The notes: generated by a model from the letters alone, not told the origin. 64,000 bases of DNA from JANMES01 sp038329865 (GCA_038329865.1 JBBQNK010000001.1:124001-188000); one strand, 5' to 3'; shown: positions 24,019 to 33,507, numbered from the stretch's first letter. Numbers and translations: made by a program.

Positions 24019-26379
24019 ATGAAACAAAATCTCGTCCGCTGCGCCCTTCTTCTCGCCCCCGCGGTGATTTTCGCCGCCGGGCCGTTGCAGTTGCTCGCGC
24101 AGGTCGCCGAACCCGCGACTCAGCCGGCCGCCACTGTCGATCCGTTCGCAGCGCCCAAGCCCGCGCGCGCGCCGACCACGCAGATCAGCCTGAATTTCAA
24201 AGACGCACCGATCGACGCGGTGCTCGATCAGCTCTCCAGTATGGCGGGGTTCGTGGTGGTGAAGGACACGCCGCTCACCGGCCGCGTGACGGTGCTGAGC
24301 AAGCAGCCGGTCTCGCCGGAAGAAGCCGTCTCGCTGCTCAACGCGGTGCTGAAGACCAACGGCTACACCGCCATCCAGGCCGGGCGGATCCTTACCATCA
24401 CCACGCGCGACAAAGCCAAGAAAGCTAATGTGCCCGTTTTCTTCGGCGATGATCCCAAGCAGATCGCGCTGACCGACACGCTCATCACGCAGGTCATCCC
24501 GCTCAAGAGCGTGGACGCGGTGAAGCTCAAGAAAGATCTCGAGCCGCTGATCGGCACCGACGCCGATGTCACCAGCAACGCGGCCAGCAATACGCTGATC
24601 ATCACTGACACGTCCATCAACGTCTTCCGCATCGTGAACATCGTTTCGGCACTGGATAAGCGCGACGCGACGGAAAACACCATCCTCGTGAAGCAGCTCC
24701 AGTACGCCGACGCGACGGCGGCGGCGAAACTGGTCACCGACATCTTCAAAACCGATGAATCCAACGCCAGCAACAACGCCCAGGGGCCGGGCGCATTCTT
24801 CCGGCAATTCGGTGGCGGCGGGCGCGGCGGCCCGGGAGGCGGCGCCGCGCCGGCGGACGATAACGACAAGGGCCGCACCGGCAAGATCGTCGCGTCGGCC
24901 GACGCGCGCACCAACACCGTCGTCGTCACCGGCCCGGCTGAAATCCTCAAGGTCGTCGAAGACATGCTCAAGCAACTTGACGCCAACCCCGCCGCCGAGC
25001 AGGCGTTCTTCCTGTACCCACTGAAGAACGGCCAATCGGCGAACATGGCTTCGGTGCTCAACAGCCTGTTCAATGGAAGCAGCTCCTCGAATAACACAAA
25101 CCGCAACAACACCAATGGTACGACCAACAACCGCAGCAACGGCTCGACCGGCGGCCGGGGAAACTCGTCGCTCGGCGGCGGAAGCAGCTCGCGATCGGGC
25201 ACGAGTTCGCGCGGCGGAACCAGCAGCAACAGCAGCAGCTCGAATAACACCTTCGGCGCCGCGGCGATCAATCGCGGCTTTAACGGCGGCACCACCGGCG
25301 TGAGCTCGGCCGTCGCCAACGCGGCGTCGCAGCTGACGGGGCAGGTGTCGGTCGTCGCCGACACCGACACCAACTCGCTGCTCGTCTCCACCGCGTCCAA
25401 GTACCGCGACCAGGTCAAGCAGATCATCGAACAGCTCGACCGCCCGGTCCCGCAGGTGCTGATCAAGGTCCTCATCGCTGAAGTCACGCACGACAACGCC
25501 GCCGATTTCGGCGTGGATTTCTCCGTCCTCAACACCCGCGCCAGCGGAAACGGGCAATCAATCGGCACGACGTTCGGCGCACCGGCGACCGGCTTGGTCG
25601 TCAGCGTGCTTGAAACCAACGTCACCGCCACGCTCCACGCGCTCGCCACCGCCGGCAAGCTCGACGTGCTCTCGCGGCCGTACATTCTCGCCAGCGACAA
25701 CCAGGAGGCGACGATCACCGTCGGCCAAACCGTGCCGATCATCACCGACAGCCGGCTGGATACGAACAACAACCCGGTCAACACGATTACTTACAAGGAC
25801 ATCGGCATCATTTTGGATGTCACGCCGCACATCAATCCTGATGGCATGGTGATCATGGACGTCGCGCCGCAGGTGTCTTCGATCTCTGATCAAACCGTCG
25901 CGCTTTCCAGCACCGTCAACGGCACGGTCTTCAACCTGCGCTCGGCCGACAGCCGCGTGGGCATCAAGGACGGCGAGACGATCGTCATCGGCGGCATGAT
26001 GCAGGATCAGAAGACCGAGTCGGTCTCGAAGGTTCCGCTGCTGGGCGATATCCCGCTGATCGGCCTGATGTTTTCGCGACACAACGTGGTCAAAACCAAG
26101 ACCGAGCTGCTCTTTTTCCTCACGCCGCACGTGGCCAAGGCGCCGGATAATCTCAAGGCGATGAGCGACGACGAGCGCAAGGGCCTAAAGCTCACGCCCG
26201 ATGCCGTTCAACCCGGCATGTACGATGAGCACATTCGCGGCCTGCAGCGCGGCGCCGCCGAGCCGAGCACGCAGCCTTCCACGCCGGGCGTGATCGAGGT
26301 GCCGTCGAAGAACTCGCGTCTGACCGAGCCGCCCGCACCGGGGACGCCGGAGCAGCCGTCGGGTATTCTGGGGAAATGA
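24019..26379 (+). CDS. gspD: Type II secretion secretin GspD
   Basis: A 786-aa outer-membrane secretin, the exit channel of the T2SS. The signal peptide MKQNLVRCALLLAPAVIFAA starts at ATG 24019. N0 begins ISLNFKDAPIDAVLDQLSSM, then come N1/N2 (LKSVDAVKLKKDLEPLIG; VKQLQYADATAAAKLVTDIF) and N3. The secretin domain holds VGQTVPIITDSR, then the final block KTELLFFLTPHV. Two low-complexity inserts occur: Gly-rich near residues 255-290 and Ser/Asn/Gly-rich near 350-430. ATG 23827 overlaps the previous stop (ATGA) and is in frame; that start would put palindrome F2 into the protein ahead of the signal peptide. Confidence 0.94.
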   Translation: MKQNLVRCALLLAPAVIFAAGPLQLLAQVAEPATQPAATVDPFAAPKPARAPTTQISLNFKDAPIDAVLDQLSSMAGFVVVKDTPLTGRVTVLSKQPVSPEEAVSLLNAVLKTNGYTAIQAGRILTITTRDKAKKANVPVFFGDDPKQIALTDTLITQVIPLKSVDAVKLKKDLEPLIGTDADVTSNAASNTLIITDTSINVFRIVNIVSALDKRDATENTILVKQLQYADATAAAKLVTDIFKTDESNASNNAQGPGAFFRQFGGGGRGGPGGGAAPADDNDKGRTGKIVASADARTNTVVVTGPAEILKVVEDMLKQLDANPAAEQAFFLYPLKNGQSANMASVLNSLFNGSSSSNNTNRNNTNGTTNNRSNGSTGGRGNSSLGGGSSSRSGTSSRGGTSSNSSSSNNTFGAAAINRGFNGGTTGVSSAVANAASQLTGQVSVVADTDTNSLLVSTASKYRDQVKQIIEQLDRPVPQVLIKVLIAEVTHDNAADFGVDFSVLNTRASGNGQSIGTTFGAPATGLVVSVLETNVTATLHALATAGKLDVLSRPYILASDNQEATITVGQTVPIITDSRLDTNNNPVNTITYKDIGIILDVTPHINPDGMVIMDVAPQVSSISDQTVALSSTVNGTVFNLRSADSRVGIKDGETIVIGGMMQDQKTESVSKVPLLGDIPLIGLMFSRHNVVKTKTELLFFLTPHVAKAPDNLKAMSDDERKGLKLTPDAVQPGMYDEHIRGLQRGAAEPSTQPSTPGVIEVPSKNSRLTEPPAPGTPEQPSGILGK

Positions 26380-26855
26380 TGATTCGCTCGATTCTCGCCA
26401 TCGCGATGGGTTTATCGCTGACCGGCTGCGTGACGAGCACCACGCCGCGTGCCAAGCCGGTTGCGCCCGTCGTCGGCAGGGGCTCGGTGGAAGACGCGGT
26501 CGCGTCGGACCCGTGCGCCACGCGCGTGCACGAGATCGCCGGCGCGATGCTGCAGTACTACGCCATCGACCGGCAACTGCCCGCGAAGCTGGAAGATCTG
26601 AACATGTTCAAGGACGACGCGGCATTGGTTTTCCGTTGTCCCACGTCAAACCTGCCGTACGTTTACGTGCCCAGCGGGTTGGCAGCGCCGGGCGGGTCGA
26701 AAATCATCATCCTGCACGACGCCGCTCCTACTCATAACGGCCGGCGGTGGTGCTTGCTGATGGCGCCTTCGGGAGCCAACGCCGCGCAGTCAATGGAAGT
26801 GTTATCGATCCCAGAGCAGACGTTTCGAGCGTACCTGCCGCTGCTGGCGAACTAG
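26376..26855 (+). CDS. Small lipoprotein with pseudopilin-like C-terminal part, unknown role
   Basis: A 159-aa lipoprotein. The signal ends with the lipobox LTGC (AIAMGLSLTGC). The mature part includes IAGAMLQYYAIDRQLPAKLED and VFRCPTSNLPYVYVPSG, which resembles the globular part of planctomycete prepilins but lacks the N-terminal pilin helix. It overlaps gspD by 4 nt (ATGATG), so it belongs to the T2SS operon. A pilotin-like or accessory role for the secretin is possible; there is no direct evidence. Confidence 0.68.
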   Translation: MMIRSILAIAMGLSLTGCVTSTTPRAKPVAPVVGRGSVEDAVASDPCATRVHEIAGAMLQYYAIDRQLPAKLEDLNMFKDDAALVFRCPTSNLPYVYVPSGLAAPGGSKIIILHDAAPTHNGRRWCLLMAPSGANAAQSMEVLSIPEQTFRAYLPLLAN

Positions 26856-26878
26856 TTATCTGACTGATCGCCGGGAAT

Positions 26879-28942
26879 TCAGTTTGGAAGCAGCAAAACG
26901 ACTTTGAAATTTGAGCCCGACATCGCCAATCCCAGGTTGATCAGCGCCCACAATCCCGCCGCCAGCGCATCGCCGAAGACCAGGCCGAAGAAAATCGGCT
27001 TGGCCTTCTGATACAGGCGCGCGCCGCCGAACTTCACGATCAGCAGCTTGGCCAGCCACCCGATGAAGATGCTCAGCCAGCTGAGTTGAACGTACCAGGT
27101 CGTACTCACGAGATACCCGACGGGCAGGAACGGCCACCACGCCCATCGGAGCGTCGCCGCCTGCAGCACGCCGGTCAGGCCAACGCCGATGCTCATGTGC
27201 ATCCACGGGTTGTACGCCTTGGGCGGGAAGTGCCCGTCCGCCCACTGGTTGACCGGCTCGGCGAGTATGGCTTTCGGCCAGTTCTGCATCGCCCACTGGT
27301 TGATCATCGGCAGATCGCTCTCGCCCAATTGCAGCGAGTAGTGGTAGTAACAATAAAGCGAAGACGCTGCCGCCACCGCAAATCCAAAGACTGCCGCCCA
27401 CATCATCAGCGCGATGAGTCCCCTGTTCGATTTTTTCGGCTTCGCGGCGTCCTCGTTCACGCGCAGGCCGTGCACCATGAACGCGAAGATGCTCTCGCGG
27501 GTGTCGAGCGCGCCGTTCATCGTGAAGACGCCGGAAAAAAAGACGTCGTTAGCGCGCAAAATGCTGGTGGGCAGGTTCGTCACCACTTGGAACGGCGAAA
27601 TCATGACCCGGATGAACGCCAGCCCGGTCTCGGCGACGATTCTCGCCACCACGATGTGCCCGAGCATCACGAATGCCACGAGCAAGATCGCCATCCACAA
27701 CTGCACCCCCACCGCCATCAGCCAGCCCGTCATCACGATCGGACCGAGAATGCTCGTGAAGAACGCGATGCGATATTTCGGCAAATTCGGATCGGGCCGG
27801 ACGCTCGTCGCCTGTCGAATCACCTTGAACCAGTGCTGCCTTCCGATCCAGATCACGCCGATGAGTACCGCCACCGAAGCGCCCAGGTGCTGATCACTCC
27901 ACGCGGCGGCCGGCATATCGCTCTGCATCATGCGCTGCTGCACCGTGACCAGCTCAGTAATCAGAAAAGACGACCAGATGCTGAAGCTCACGCGCGACGA
28001 AATGAAGTACGTGATCCCGATGAACATGAAGTACACGCGGGCGGCCTTTACGGCGTCGTTGAAGTAAGTCCACGGTTCTTCGGTGAAAATCGCGCGCAGG
28101 TCGTAACTCAACGGGATTTTCGGAATGTACTTCGGGTAGTACAGCCGCATGGTGACCAGTGACTGAATGATGATCACGCTGATCGTCGCCACCCAGAACA
28201 GGCGGTTGCGGAACAATTCGTTGAGGGCGCGGCCTTTTTCCGGCGGCTCGATGAGGGCCTGTTCGATCTGTGCGATCGGGAACGCCAATCGCTCGTTCAC
28301 CGCCCACTGCGGGGTGATGATCGTCGCTAACGCGAGCATCGTGGCGATCATCGCGAAGATGAAAACGCCCCACCCCAGCAGCGGCACCACCCAAGCCATG
28401 TACGGCGGCGACGATCCTGCCGGCAGCAGGCTCCAGTTCGCCGGCGGACTGTAGAACCACCGCATCACATCGCTCTGCCGACCGTCGGCGAGCTTGCCCA
28501 CCGGGAACAACCATTCCGGCAGGTTCATTGAAAGAAAATTTTTCCAGAACGGCTGGTCCGCCAGACCGTGATGGAATGGCGAGATCAGCGTGGGGATGAG
28601 CGTGCGCATCATCCCCTGCCCCGGCAGGCCGCAGGAAACGAGCGTCATCGCCATGATCACGCCGAGTTCACCGGTGTTGAGTGCGTGGCGCGGCGCAAAG
28701 CGGTGGAGCGGGCCGTTGATGAAAATCACCAGCCCGAACATGAGGATGACCAGCAGCACCGGGAGGTACAGGCCGATCATCATCGTATTACCGACGACGT
28801 AATCGTTATAAGGAGAAATGCCGCAGACCAGCGCGACCATCAGCGTGCCGATCGCCACGCTCCGCCACGTGATCGCGCCGCGCGTCGGCTCGGCGATAGG
28901 CAGGGGATCGGCGATGTGCGCCTGCATTTCCTCGGTGGTCAT
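26879..28942 (-). CDS. Large multi-pass membrane protein (DUF6785/DUF6784-like)
   Basis: A 687-aa protein with about 14-16 predicted membrane helices, starting at ATG 28942 with a soluble 25-residue head. Recognisable stretches are GISPYNDYVVGNTMMIGLYL, LNTGELGVIMAMTLVSCGLP and GQGMMRTLIPTLISPFHHGL. I recall this layout as the DUF6785/DUF6784 pair found in planctomycete and verrucomicrobial genomes, distantly like OPT-type oligopeptide or metal-chelate transporters. The substrate is unknown. It stands alone and converges on the T2SS operon with only 23 nt between the stops. Confidence 0.65.
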   Translation of the reverse strand: MTTEEMQAHIADPLPIAEPTRGAITWRSVAIGTLMVALVCGISPYNDYVVGNTMMIGLYLPVLLVILMFGLVIFINGPLHRFAPRHALNTGELGVIMAMTLVSCGLPGQGMMRTLIPTLISPFHHGLADQPFWKNFLSMNLPEWLFPVGKLADGRQSDVMRWFYSPPANWSLLPAGSSPPYMAWVVPLLGWGVFIFAMIATMLALATIITPQWAVNERLAFPIAQIEQALIEPPEKGRALNELFRNRLFWVATISVIIIQSLVTMRLYYPKYIPKIPLSYDLRAIFTEEPWTYFNDAVKAARVYFMFIGITYFISSRVSFSIWSSFLITELVTVQQRMMQSDMPAAAWSDQHLGASVAVLIGVIWIGRQHWFKVIRQATSVRPDPNLPKYRIAFFTSILGPIVMTGWLMAVGVQLWMAILLVAFVMLGHIVVARIVAETGLAFIRVMISPFQVVTNLPTSILRANDVFFSGVFTMNGALDTRESIFAFMVHGLRVNEDAAKPKKSNRGLIALMMWAAVFGFAVAAASSLYCYYHYSLQLGESDLPMINQWAMQNWPKAILAEPVNQWADGHFPPKAYNPWMHMSIGVGLTGVLQAATLRWAWWPFLPVGYLVSTTWYVQLSWLSIFIGWLAKLLIVKFGGARLYQKAKPIFFGLVFGDALAAGLWALINLGLAMSGSNFKVVLLLPN

Positions 28943-29043
28943 ATACCGGCCTCAACCGCTAAAAGAATTTTGGCTTCAAGAGGATAGATGATTCAAACGA
29001 GTCCTACCATTCTAAGGATAAATGATTCTGACCAGGAGAACCA

Positions 29044-29574
29044 ATGGCAAACAAGAATGAACCCGTCGTCGTGGGAATTTTCCCGAGCCGCACTGAAGCC
29101 GAGCGAGCCATCGACGACTTAAAACAGGCCGGCTTTGAAAAAGACGACATCGGCTTCGCCATTCGCGGCACCGAGCCAGGCGGAATGCTGACCGACTCGG
29201 CCTTGACGAAGGATTCCAGCGGCGCAGAAAAAGGGATCATCACCGGCGGCTTGGCGGGCGGAATCATCGGCGCGCTGGCGGCTTTGACGATCCCCGGCGC
29301 CGGCCCCGTGCTGGCGGCGGGCGTACTCACAACCGCGCTCGGCTTCGGCGCGGCAGGCATGGCGACGGGCGGAATCCTGGGCGCGATGATGGGCCTGGGC
29401 GTTTCGGAAGAAGAGGCCAAGGTGTACGAAACTGAATTTTACGCCGGCCGGGCGATCCTCACGGTCCATGCCGGCCGACGCGAACTCGAAGCGGCGAGCA
29501 TTCTCCGCCGACACGGTGCGACGAGCGTTCACCACGAACCGACTGACCCGCGGCCCGCGATCAGCCCGCTGTAA
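29044..29574 (+). CDS. General-stress-protein-like (GSP17M/YflT-type) protein
   Basis: A 176-aa protein. The first 60 residues (VVVGIFPSRTEAERAIDDLK, then GFEKDDIGFAIRG) form a ferredoxin-like alpha/beta unit as in general stress protein 17M. The middle is a Gly/Ala-rich hydrophobic hairpin (IITGGLAGGIIGALAALTIP, then GMATGGILGAMMGLG) that could insert in a membrane. The end repeats the alpha/beta unit (YAGRAILTVHAGRRELEAAS). The ribosome-binding site is AGGAGAACC. The family occurs in stress-induced proteins of unclear function. Confidence 0.78.
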   Translation: MANKNEPVVVGIFPSRTEAERAIDDLKQAGFEKDDIGFAIRGTEPGGMLTDSALTKDSSGAEKGIITGGLAGGIIGALAALTIPGAGPVLAAGVLTTALGFGAAGMATGGILGAMMGLGVSEEEAKVYETEFYAGRAILTVHAGRRELEAASILRRHGATSVHHEPTDPRPAISPL

Positions 29575-29581
29575 TCGCGCC

Positions 29582-29632
29582 GCGAAGGCGAAAGCGGACG
29601 AGGTGCTGCTCGTCACCGCTTTGCGGCTTCGC
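29582..29632. repeat. Long palindrome (family L)
   Basis: Arms GCGAAGGCGAAAGCGG (29582-29597) and CCGCTTTGCGGCTTCGC (29616-29632), with an inner ACGAG/CTCGT pair, make an imperfect 51-nt hairpin just after the stress-protein gene. Confidence 0.7.
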
Positions 29633-29654
29633 ACCAAAGAGATCGATTTTCATC

Positions 29655-29700
29655 AAGTCATGGCAGGCCCACTCGATTAGGGTCTGCCGTGACTTTTTTC
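29655..29700 (+). terminator. Rho-independent terminator after the stress-protein gene
   Basis: Arms AAGTCATGGCAGGCCC (29655-29670) and GGGTCTGCCGTGACTT (29680-29695) match at 14 of 16 positions and are followed by a T-run (29694-29699). Confidence 0.8.
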
Positions 29701-29777
29701 TTGTGCCCGGGTTTCCAACGTCCTCAGAACCGTTACCATTCCGCGGGAACCGCGCCCGAATGCTGACGGAGTAGCTA

Positions 29778-31604
29778 GTGCACAATCCGACGCTTACCTC
29801 GACCGAGCAGCAGCTCCAAAGCACGCTCGACTCGACTTACCGAAACAAAAGTCCGCTGGTCACCCTGTGGGGCCTGTTCAAGGGCCGCCGCAAGCAGTTG
29901 CTGCTGGTGATGGTGCTGTTCATCATCAAGGCTTCGCCGGTGTGGGTGCTGCCGATCGTGACCGGCAACATCATCACGAAGATCACGGAAGTTTACTCCG
30001 CCCACCAGGCCGGCAATGCCACGTTCGATCCGGCGGCCGTCCGGTCGATCGTCATCAACTCCATCGTCATGTTTCTGCTGATCGCGCAGAACATTCCCAC
30101 GCACACGCTGTACGCGTGGATTCTCTCCTCGGCGGTCCGGCAGGTGCAGCTGATTTTGCGATCAGCGCTGGTGGTTCGCCTGCAGCAGCTTTCGATGAAA
30201 TTCCACGACAGCACGCACAGCGGCAAGCTGCAGAGCAAGGTGCTGCGCGACGTGGAGGCGGTGGAGAATCTCGCGCGGCTGCTGATCGAAAACGTACTGG
30301 CCGGCGCGGTGGCGCTGGGCGTGGCGCTGTCGGTCACGCTTAGCCGGGCGCCCGTGGTGGCGCTGTTCTTTCTCATCACCGTTCCGCTTGCGCTGCTGCT
30401 CACCGGCGTGTTCCGCCACCGCCTGCGGATTCAGAACGAAGAGTTCCGCCGCGAGGTGGAGGATATGTCGTACAAGGTGTCGGAGATGATCGAGATGATC
30501 CCGATTACGCGCGCGCATGCCGTGGAGGGGACGGAAGTCGACCGCCTGCACCGACAGTTGCTGCGCATCCGCCACTCGGGGCAGAAACTCGACACGGTGA
30601 ACAACCTGTTCGGCGCGTTCGCGTGGGTGACGTTTCAGACGTTTCAGCTGATCTGCTTCCTGTTCAACATCTGGCAGTGCTACCACGCCCGGATCAGCGT
30701 CGGCGATGTGATCATGTACCAGGCGTTCTTCGGCATGGTAATGGGTGCGGTGCAGGGATTTCTGGGCATCGTGCCGCCGCTGACTTCGGGCGTGGAATCG
30801 ATGCGATCGATCGGCGAAGTGCTGGAATCGCCCGACGTGGAGCAGAACGACGGCAAGCTCACGGTCGCTTCCGTGAAAGGGCAACTCACGTTCGATCACG
30901 CCGGCTTTCGATACACCAGTACCGATCGGCCGTCGATTGAAGACTTCAATCTCACCGTCGCCACCGGGGAGTGCATCGCGGTGGTGGGCGAATCGGGCAG
31001 CGGCAAGAGCACACTGATGAACCTGATCATCGGTTTCCGCCGACCGACCAGCGGGCGGATCCTGCTCGACGGCGTGGACATGGCGACCATTAACTTCCGC
31101 ACCTTCCGCCGATTTCTCGCCGTCGTCCCGCAACAGACCGTCCTCTTCAGCGGCAGTATCCGCGACAACATCACCTACGCCCTGCAGCACGTGACCGACG
31201 CGTCGCTCCAACAAGCCCTCGAAATGTCCAACTGCGCCGAATTCGTCAACCGCCTGCCGAAAAAACTAGACACCCCCATCGGCAGCCACGGCGGCAAACT
31301 CTCGGGCGGGCAACGCCAACGCATCGCGATCGCCCGGGCACTTTTACGCGACCCGCGCATCATCATTCTCGACGAGGCTACCAGCGCGCTCGATGTGCAA
31401 TCGGAATTTTTAGTGCAGGAAGCGATCAACAGACTAATCGCCGGGCGCACGACGTTCATCGTCGCTCACCGCTTATCGACGATCCGCCACGCGAATCGCG
31501 TGATCGTGATGAAGGACGGGAAAATGGTGGAATCGGGAACGCACGACGAGTTGCTGTCGCGGGAAGAGTCTGCGTTTTCGAAATTGCACGCGCTGCAGAC
31601 GTGA
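29778..31604 (+). CDS. ABC transporter, fused permease and ATPase (exporter type)
   Basis: A 608-aa half-transporter, presumably a homodimer in the inner membrane. The N-terminal exporter domain (about 1-335) has six helices. The nucleotide-binding domain has Walker A GESGSGKST (about 404-412), signature LSGGQRQR (about 508), Walker B IIILDEATSALD (about 527-538) and the H-loop in IVAHRLSTI. GTG 29778 follows GGAG. Lipid, peptide or drug export are all possible; there is no neighbouring partner gene. Confidence 0.92.
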   Translation: MHNPTLTSTEQQLQSTLDSTYRNKSPLVTLWGLFKGRRKQLLLVMVLFIIKASPVWVLPIVTGNIITKITEVYSAHQAGNATFDPAAVRSIVINSIVMFLLIAQNIPTHTLYAWILSSAVRQVQLILRSALVVRLQQLSMKFHDSTHSGKLQSKVLRDVEAVENLARLLIENVLAGAVALGVALSVTLSRAPVVALFFLITVPLALLLTGVFRHRLRIQNEEFRREVEDMSYKVSEMIEMIPITRAHAVEGTEVDRLHRQLLRIRHSGQKLDTVNNLFGAFAWVTFQTFQLICFLFNIWQCYHARISVGDVIMYQAFFGMVMGAVQGFLGIVPPLTSGVESMRSIGEVLESPDVEQNDGKLTVASVKGQLTFDHAGFRYTSTDRPSIEDFNLTVATGECIAVVGESGSGKSTLMNLIIGFRRPTSGRILLDGVDMATINFRTFRRFLAVVPQQTVLFSGSIRDNITYALQHVTDASLQQALEMSNCAEFVNRLPKKLDTPIGSHGGKLSGGQRQRIAIARALLRDPRIIILDEATSALDVQSEFLVQEAINRLIAGRTTFIVAHRLSTIRHANRVIVMKDGKMVESGTHDELLSREESAFSKLHALQT

Positions 31605-31644
31605 CGGGTGCGCTAACCTCACAAGGTTCCAGAGACTCACTCAT

Positions 31645-31702
31645 TAAGTGGTGAACGAAGTGAACATTCACGTCGCTCGACGTTCACTTCGTTCACCGCT
31701 TA
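31645..31702. repeat. Long palindrome (family C, copy 1)
   Basis: The left arm contains GGTGAACGAAGTGAAC (31650-31665) and the right arm GTTCACTTCGTTCACC (31682-31697), with flanking TTAAG and CTTAG extending the match. It lies between the convergent ABC and LURP-one genes. A relative is at 38712-38760. Confidence 0.88.
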
Positions 31703-31725
31703 GTGCGAATTGATGACACATTCAT

Positions 31726-32217
31726 TCATCTCCGCTTCCTGTCCGGATGACACACCATGTCAATCACCACCGCGCTCGCGAGCACCAGCACGTCATCCTC
31801 CCCGTCCGCGATATCGATCCCGTACGTATCGCTCAGCGCGAGCCACCGCTTCGACACCGTCGCAACAGATAATCCCCCGCGCGTGAACGTGTACTCCATG
31901 TCTGTGAAATTCCCCTCCGCCTCCAGATCGTCAGGGCCCGGCACGTCGACCATGAACCGGCAGTGCAGAAACGTGAACAACTCCTTCTTCACCACCGCCC
32001 GCAGTTGCCCGCCGCTATAGATCTCATACGTCGGCCCCCACGAGAAAAGCTTCTGCCGGATAAAAGCGACTTCGCCGCCGCTGCGATCGAGCATCGAAAG
32101 CTTGTCGGCGATCGTGAAGACCTTGCCGTCGACATAAAATGCCTCGTTTCCTGCTTCATCGAGGATCGCAAAGTCATCGCCGAACGAAAATATCTTCTGC
32201 CGCAACTGGTAACGCAT
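31726..32217 (-). CDS. LURP-one-related (LOR/YxjI-like) protein
   Basis: A 163-aa protein of the LOR beta-barrel fold, related to Tubby C-terminal domains. The pattern is a series of short strands with repeated motifs: YQLRQKIFSFGDDFAILDE, YVDGKVFTIADKLSMLD, AFIRQKLFSWGPTYEIY. Such proteins may bind phospholipid or act as membrane-tethered scaffolds, but the bacterial role is unknown. ATG 32217 starts the frame. It is divergent from the radical SAM gene. Confidence 0.83.
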   Translation of the reverse strand: MRYQLRQKIFSFGDDFAILDEAGNEAFYVDGKVFTIADKLSMLDRSGGEVAFIRQKLFSWGPTYEIYSGGQLRAVVKKELFTFLHCRFMVDVPGPDDLEAEGNFTDMEYTFTRGGLSVATVSKRWLALSDTYGIDIADGEDDVLVLASAVVIDMVCHPDRKRR

Positions 32218-32356
32218 GAAATCTCCTGTCGAGGGATCATCGTTGTTTCAACTTCTAGACGCATTTAGAAAATCCAACAACCTTCATACCTGTTTAGCGG
32301 TTTTTCAACTAACAATTCTTTGCAGAGTCAGGTTGCGGATCGCCGACAATGTTCGC

Positions 32357-33502
32357 ATGATGTTCGGAATGGTCGAAGACGACTTTGCTTACCGCGACGC
32401 GCTCCCCACCGGCATCGCCCATCGCCGCGGGGCGGGGCTGAATCCGGGGAATCGGTTCGAAACCGTTCGCCTGCACGTGCTCGGCGAAGAGCTCGATCGG
32501 CAGTGGATCGAGCGCGAGGCCGACGGTGACGGCGGGCCTACGCGCGTCGAGCGGCAGGTGTTTAACGATCGCACGCAGACGATCATCAACCAGGTCGCTG
32601 CCACGTCCGACGTGCCGTTCGACTGGACCGTCAACCCCTACCGCGGCTGCGAGCACGGATGCATTTATTGCTTCGCCCGGCCGTTTCACGAATACCTCGG
32701 CTTCAGCGCGGGGCTCGATTTCGAAACCAAGCTTATGGCCAAGCCCGATGCTGCGAAACTTCTGCTGAAGGAATTATCGCACCCGCGCTGGAAGCCCGAG
32801 CCGATCGTGATGTCCGCCATCACCGACATCTACCAGCCGATCGAGCACAAGATGCAAATCGCCCGCCAATGCCTGCAGGTGATGGCCGACTGCGGCCAGC
32901 CCGTTTCGACGATGACCAAGAGCGCGCTCGTGTTGCGCGACACGGATTTATGGCTGAAGCTCGCGGAGAAAAATGCCGGCCGGGTGACGATCACGCTGGT
33001 GACGCTCGATCACGAACTCGCGCAAAAGCTCGAGCCGCGCGCCAGCTCTCCTTCGGGCCGGCTCCGCACGATCCGCGAGCTCACCGCCGCCGGCGTGCCG
33101 GTGACGGTGAACGTCGCGCCGATCATCCCGGGCCTGACAGACGTGGAGCTGCCCGCGATTCTCGAAGCCGTCGCCGCCGCCGGCGCTCGGCGGGCGGCAT
33201 GGGTGCTGCTGCGACTGCCTTACCAACTGAAGGATTTATTCCTCGATTGGCTACAGCGAAGCGTCCATCCCGATCGCGCACGAAAAGTAGAATCGCTATT
33301 GCGCCAAGCACGCGGCGGCAAGCTGTACGAGGCGCGACAAATGAACGGCCAGCGCCGAAAAGGCCGCGGCCCGCTCGTCGAGCAGATCGCTCAGAATTTC
33401 GACGTTTTCACGAGAAAATACGGATTAAACCGCGACATCCGCCCCCTCTCCGGCGCGAACTTCAAACGGCCGAGCACCAACGGGCAGATGTCATTGTTTT
33501 GA
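32357..33502 (+). CDS. Radical SAM protein, PA0069/SplB-related family
   Basis: A 381-aa protein of the PA0069 radical SAM family (distant relatives of spore photoproduct lyase). The cluster motif Cys98-x3-Cys102-x2-Cys105 lies in NPYRGCEHGCIYCFARPFHE, binding the 4Fe-4S cluster and S-adenosylmethionine. Further family blocks are VMSAITDIYQPIEHKMQIAR and PVSTMTKSALVLRD. The C-terminus is basic and ends with QMSLF, a sequence resembling a sliding-clamp-binding QxxLF peptide. A DNA-repair-related function is suggested by relatives but not proven. ATG 32357 is followed by a second ATG at 32360. Confidence 0.86.
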   Translation: MMFGMVEDDFAYRDALPTGIAHRRGAGLNPGNRFETVRLHVLGEELDRQWIEREADGDGGPTRVERQVFNDRTQTIINQVAATSDVPFDWTVNPYRGCEHGCIYCFARPFHEYLGFSAGLDFETKLMAKPDAAKLLLKELSHPRWKPEPIVMSAITDIYQPIEHKMQIARQCLQVMADCGQPVSTMTKSALVLRDTDLWLKLAEKNAGRVTITLVTLDHELAQKLEPRASSPSGRLRTIRELTAAGVPVTVNVAPIIPGLTDVELPAILEAVAAAGARRAAWVLLRLPYQLKDLFLDWLQRSVHPDRARKVESLLRQARGGKLYEARQMNGQRRKGRGPLVEQIAQNFDVFTRKYGLNRDIRPLSGANFKRPSTNGQMSLF

Positions 33503-33507
33503 ATGGT

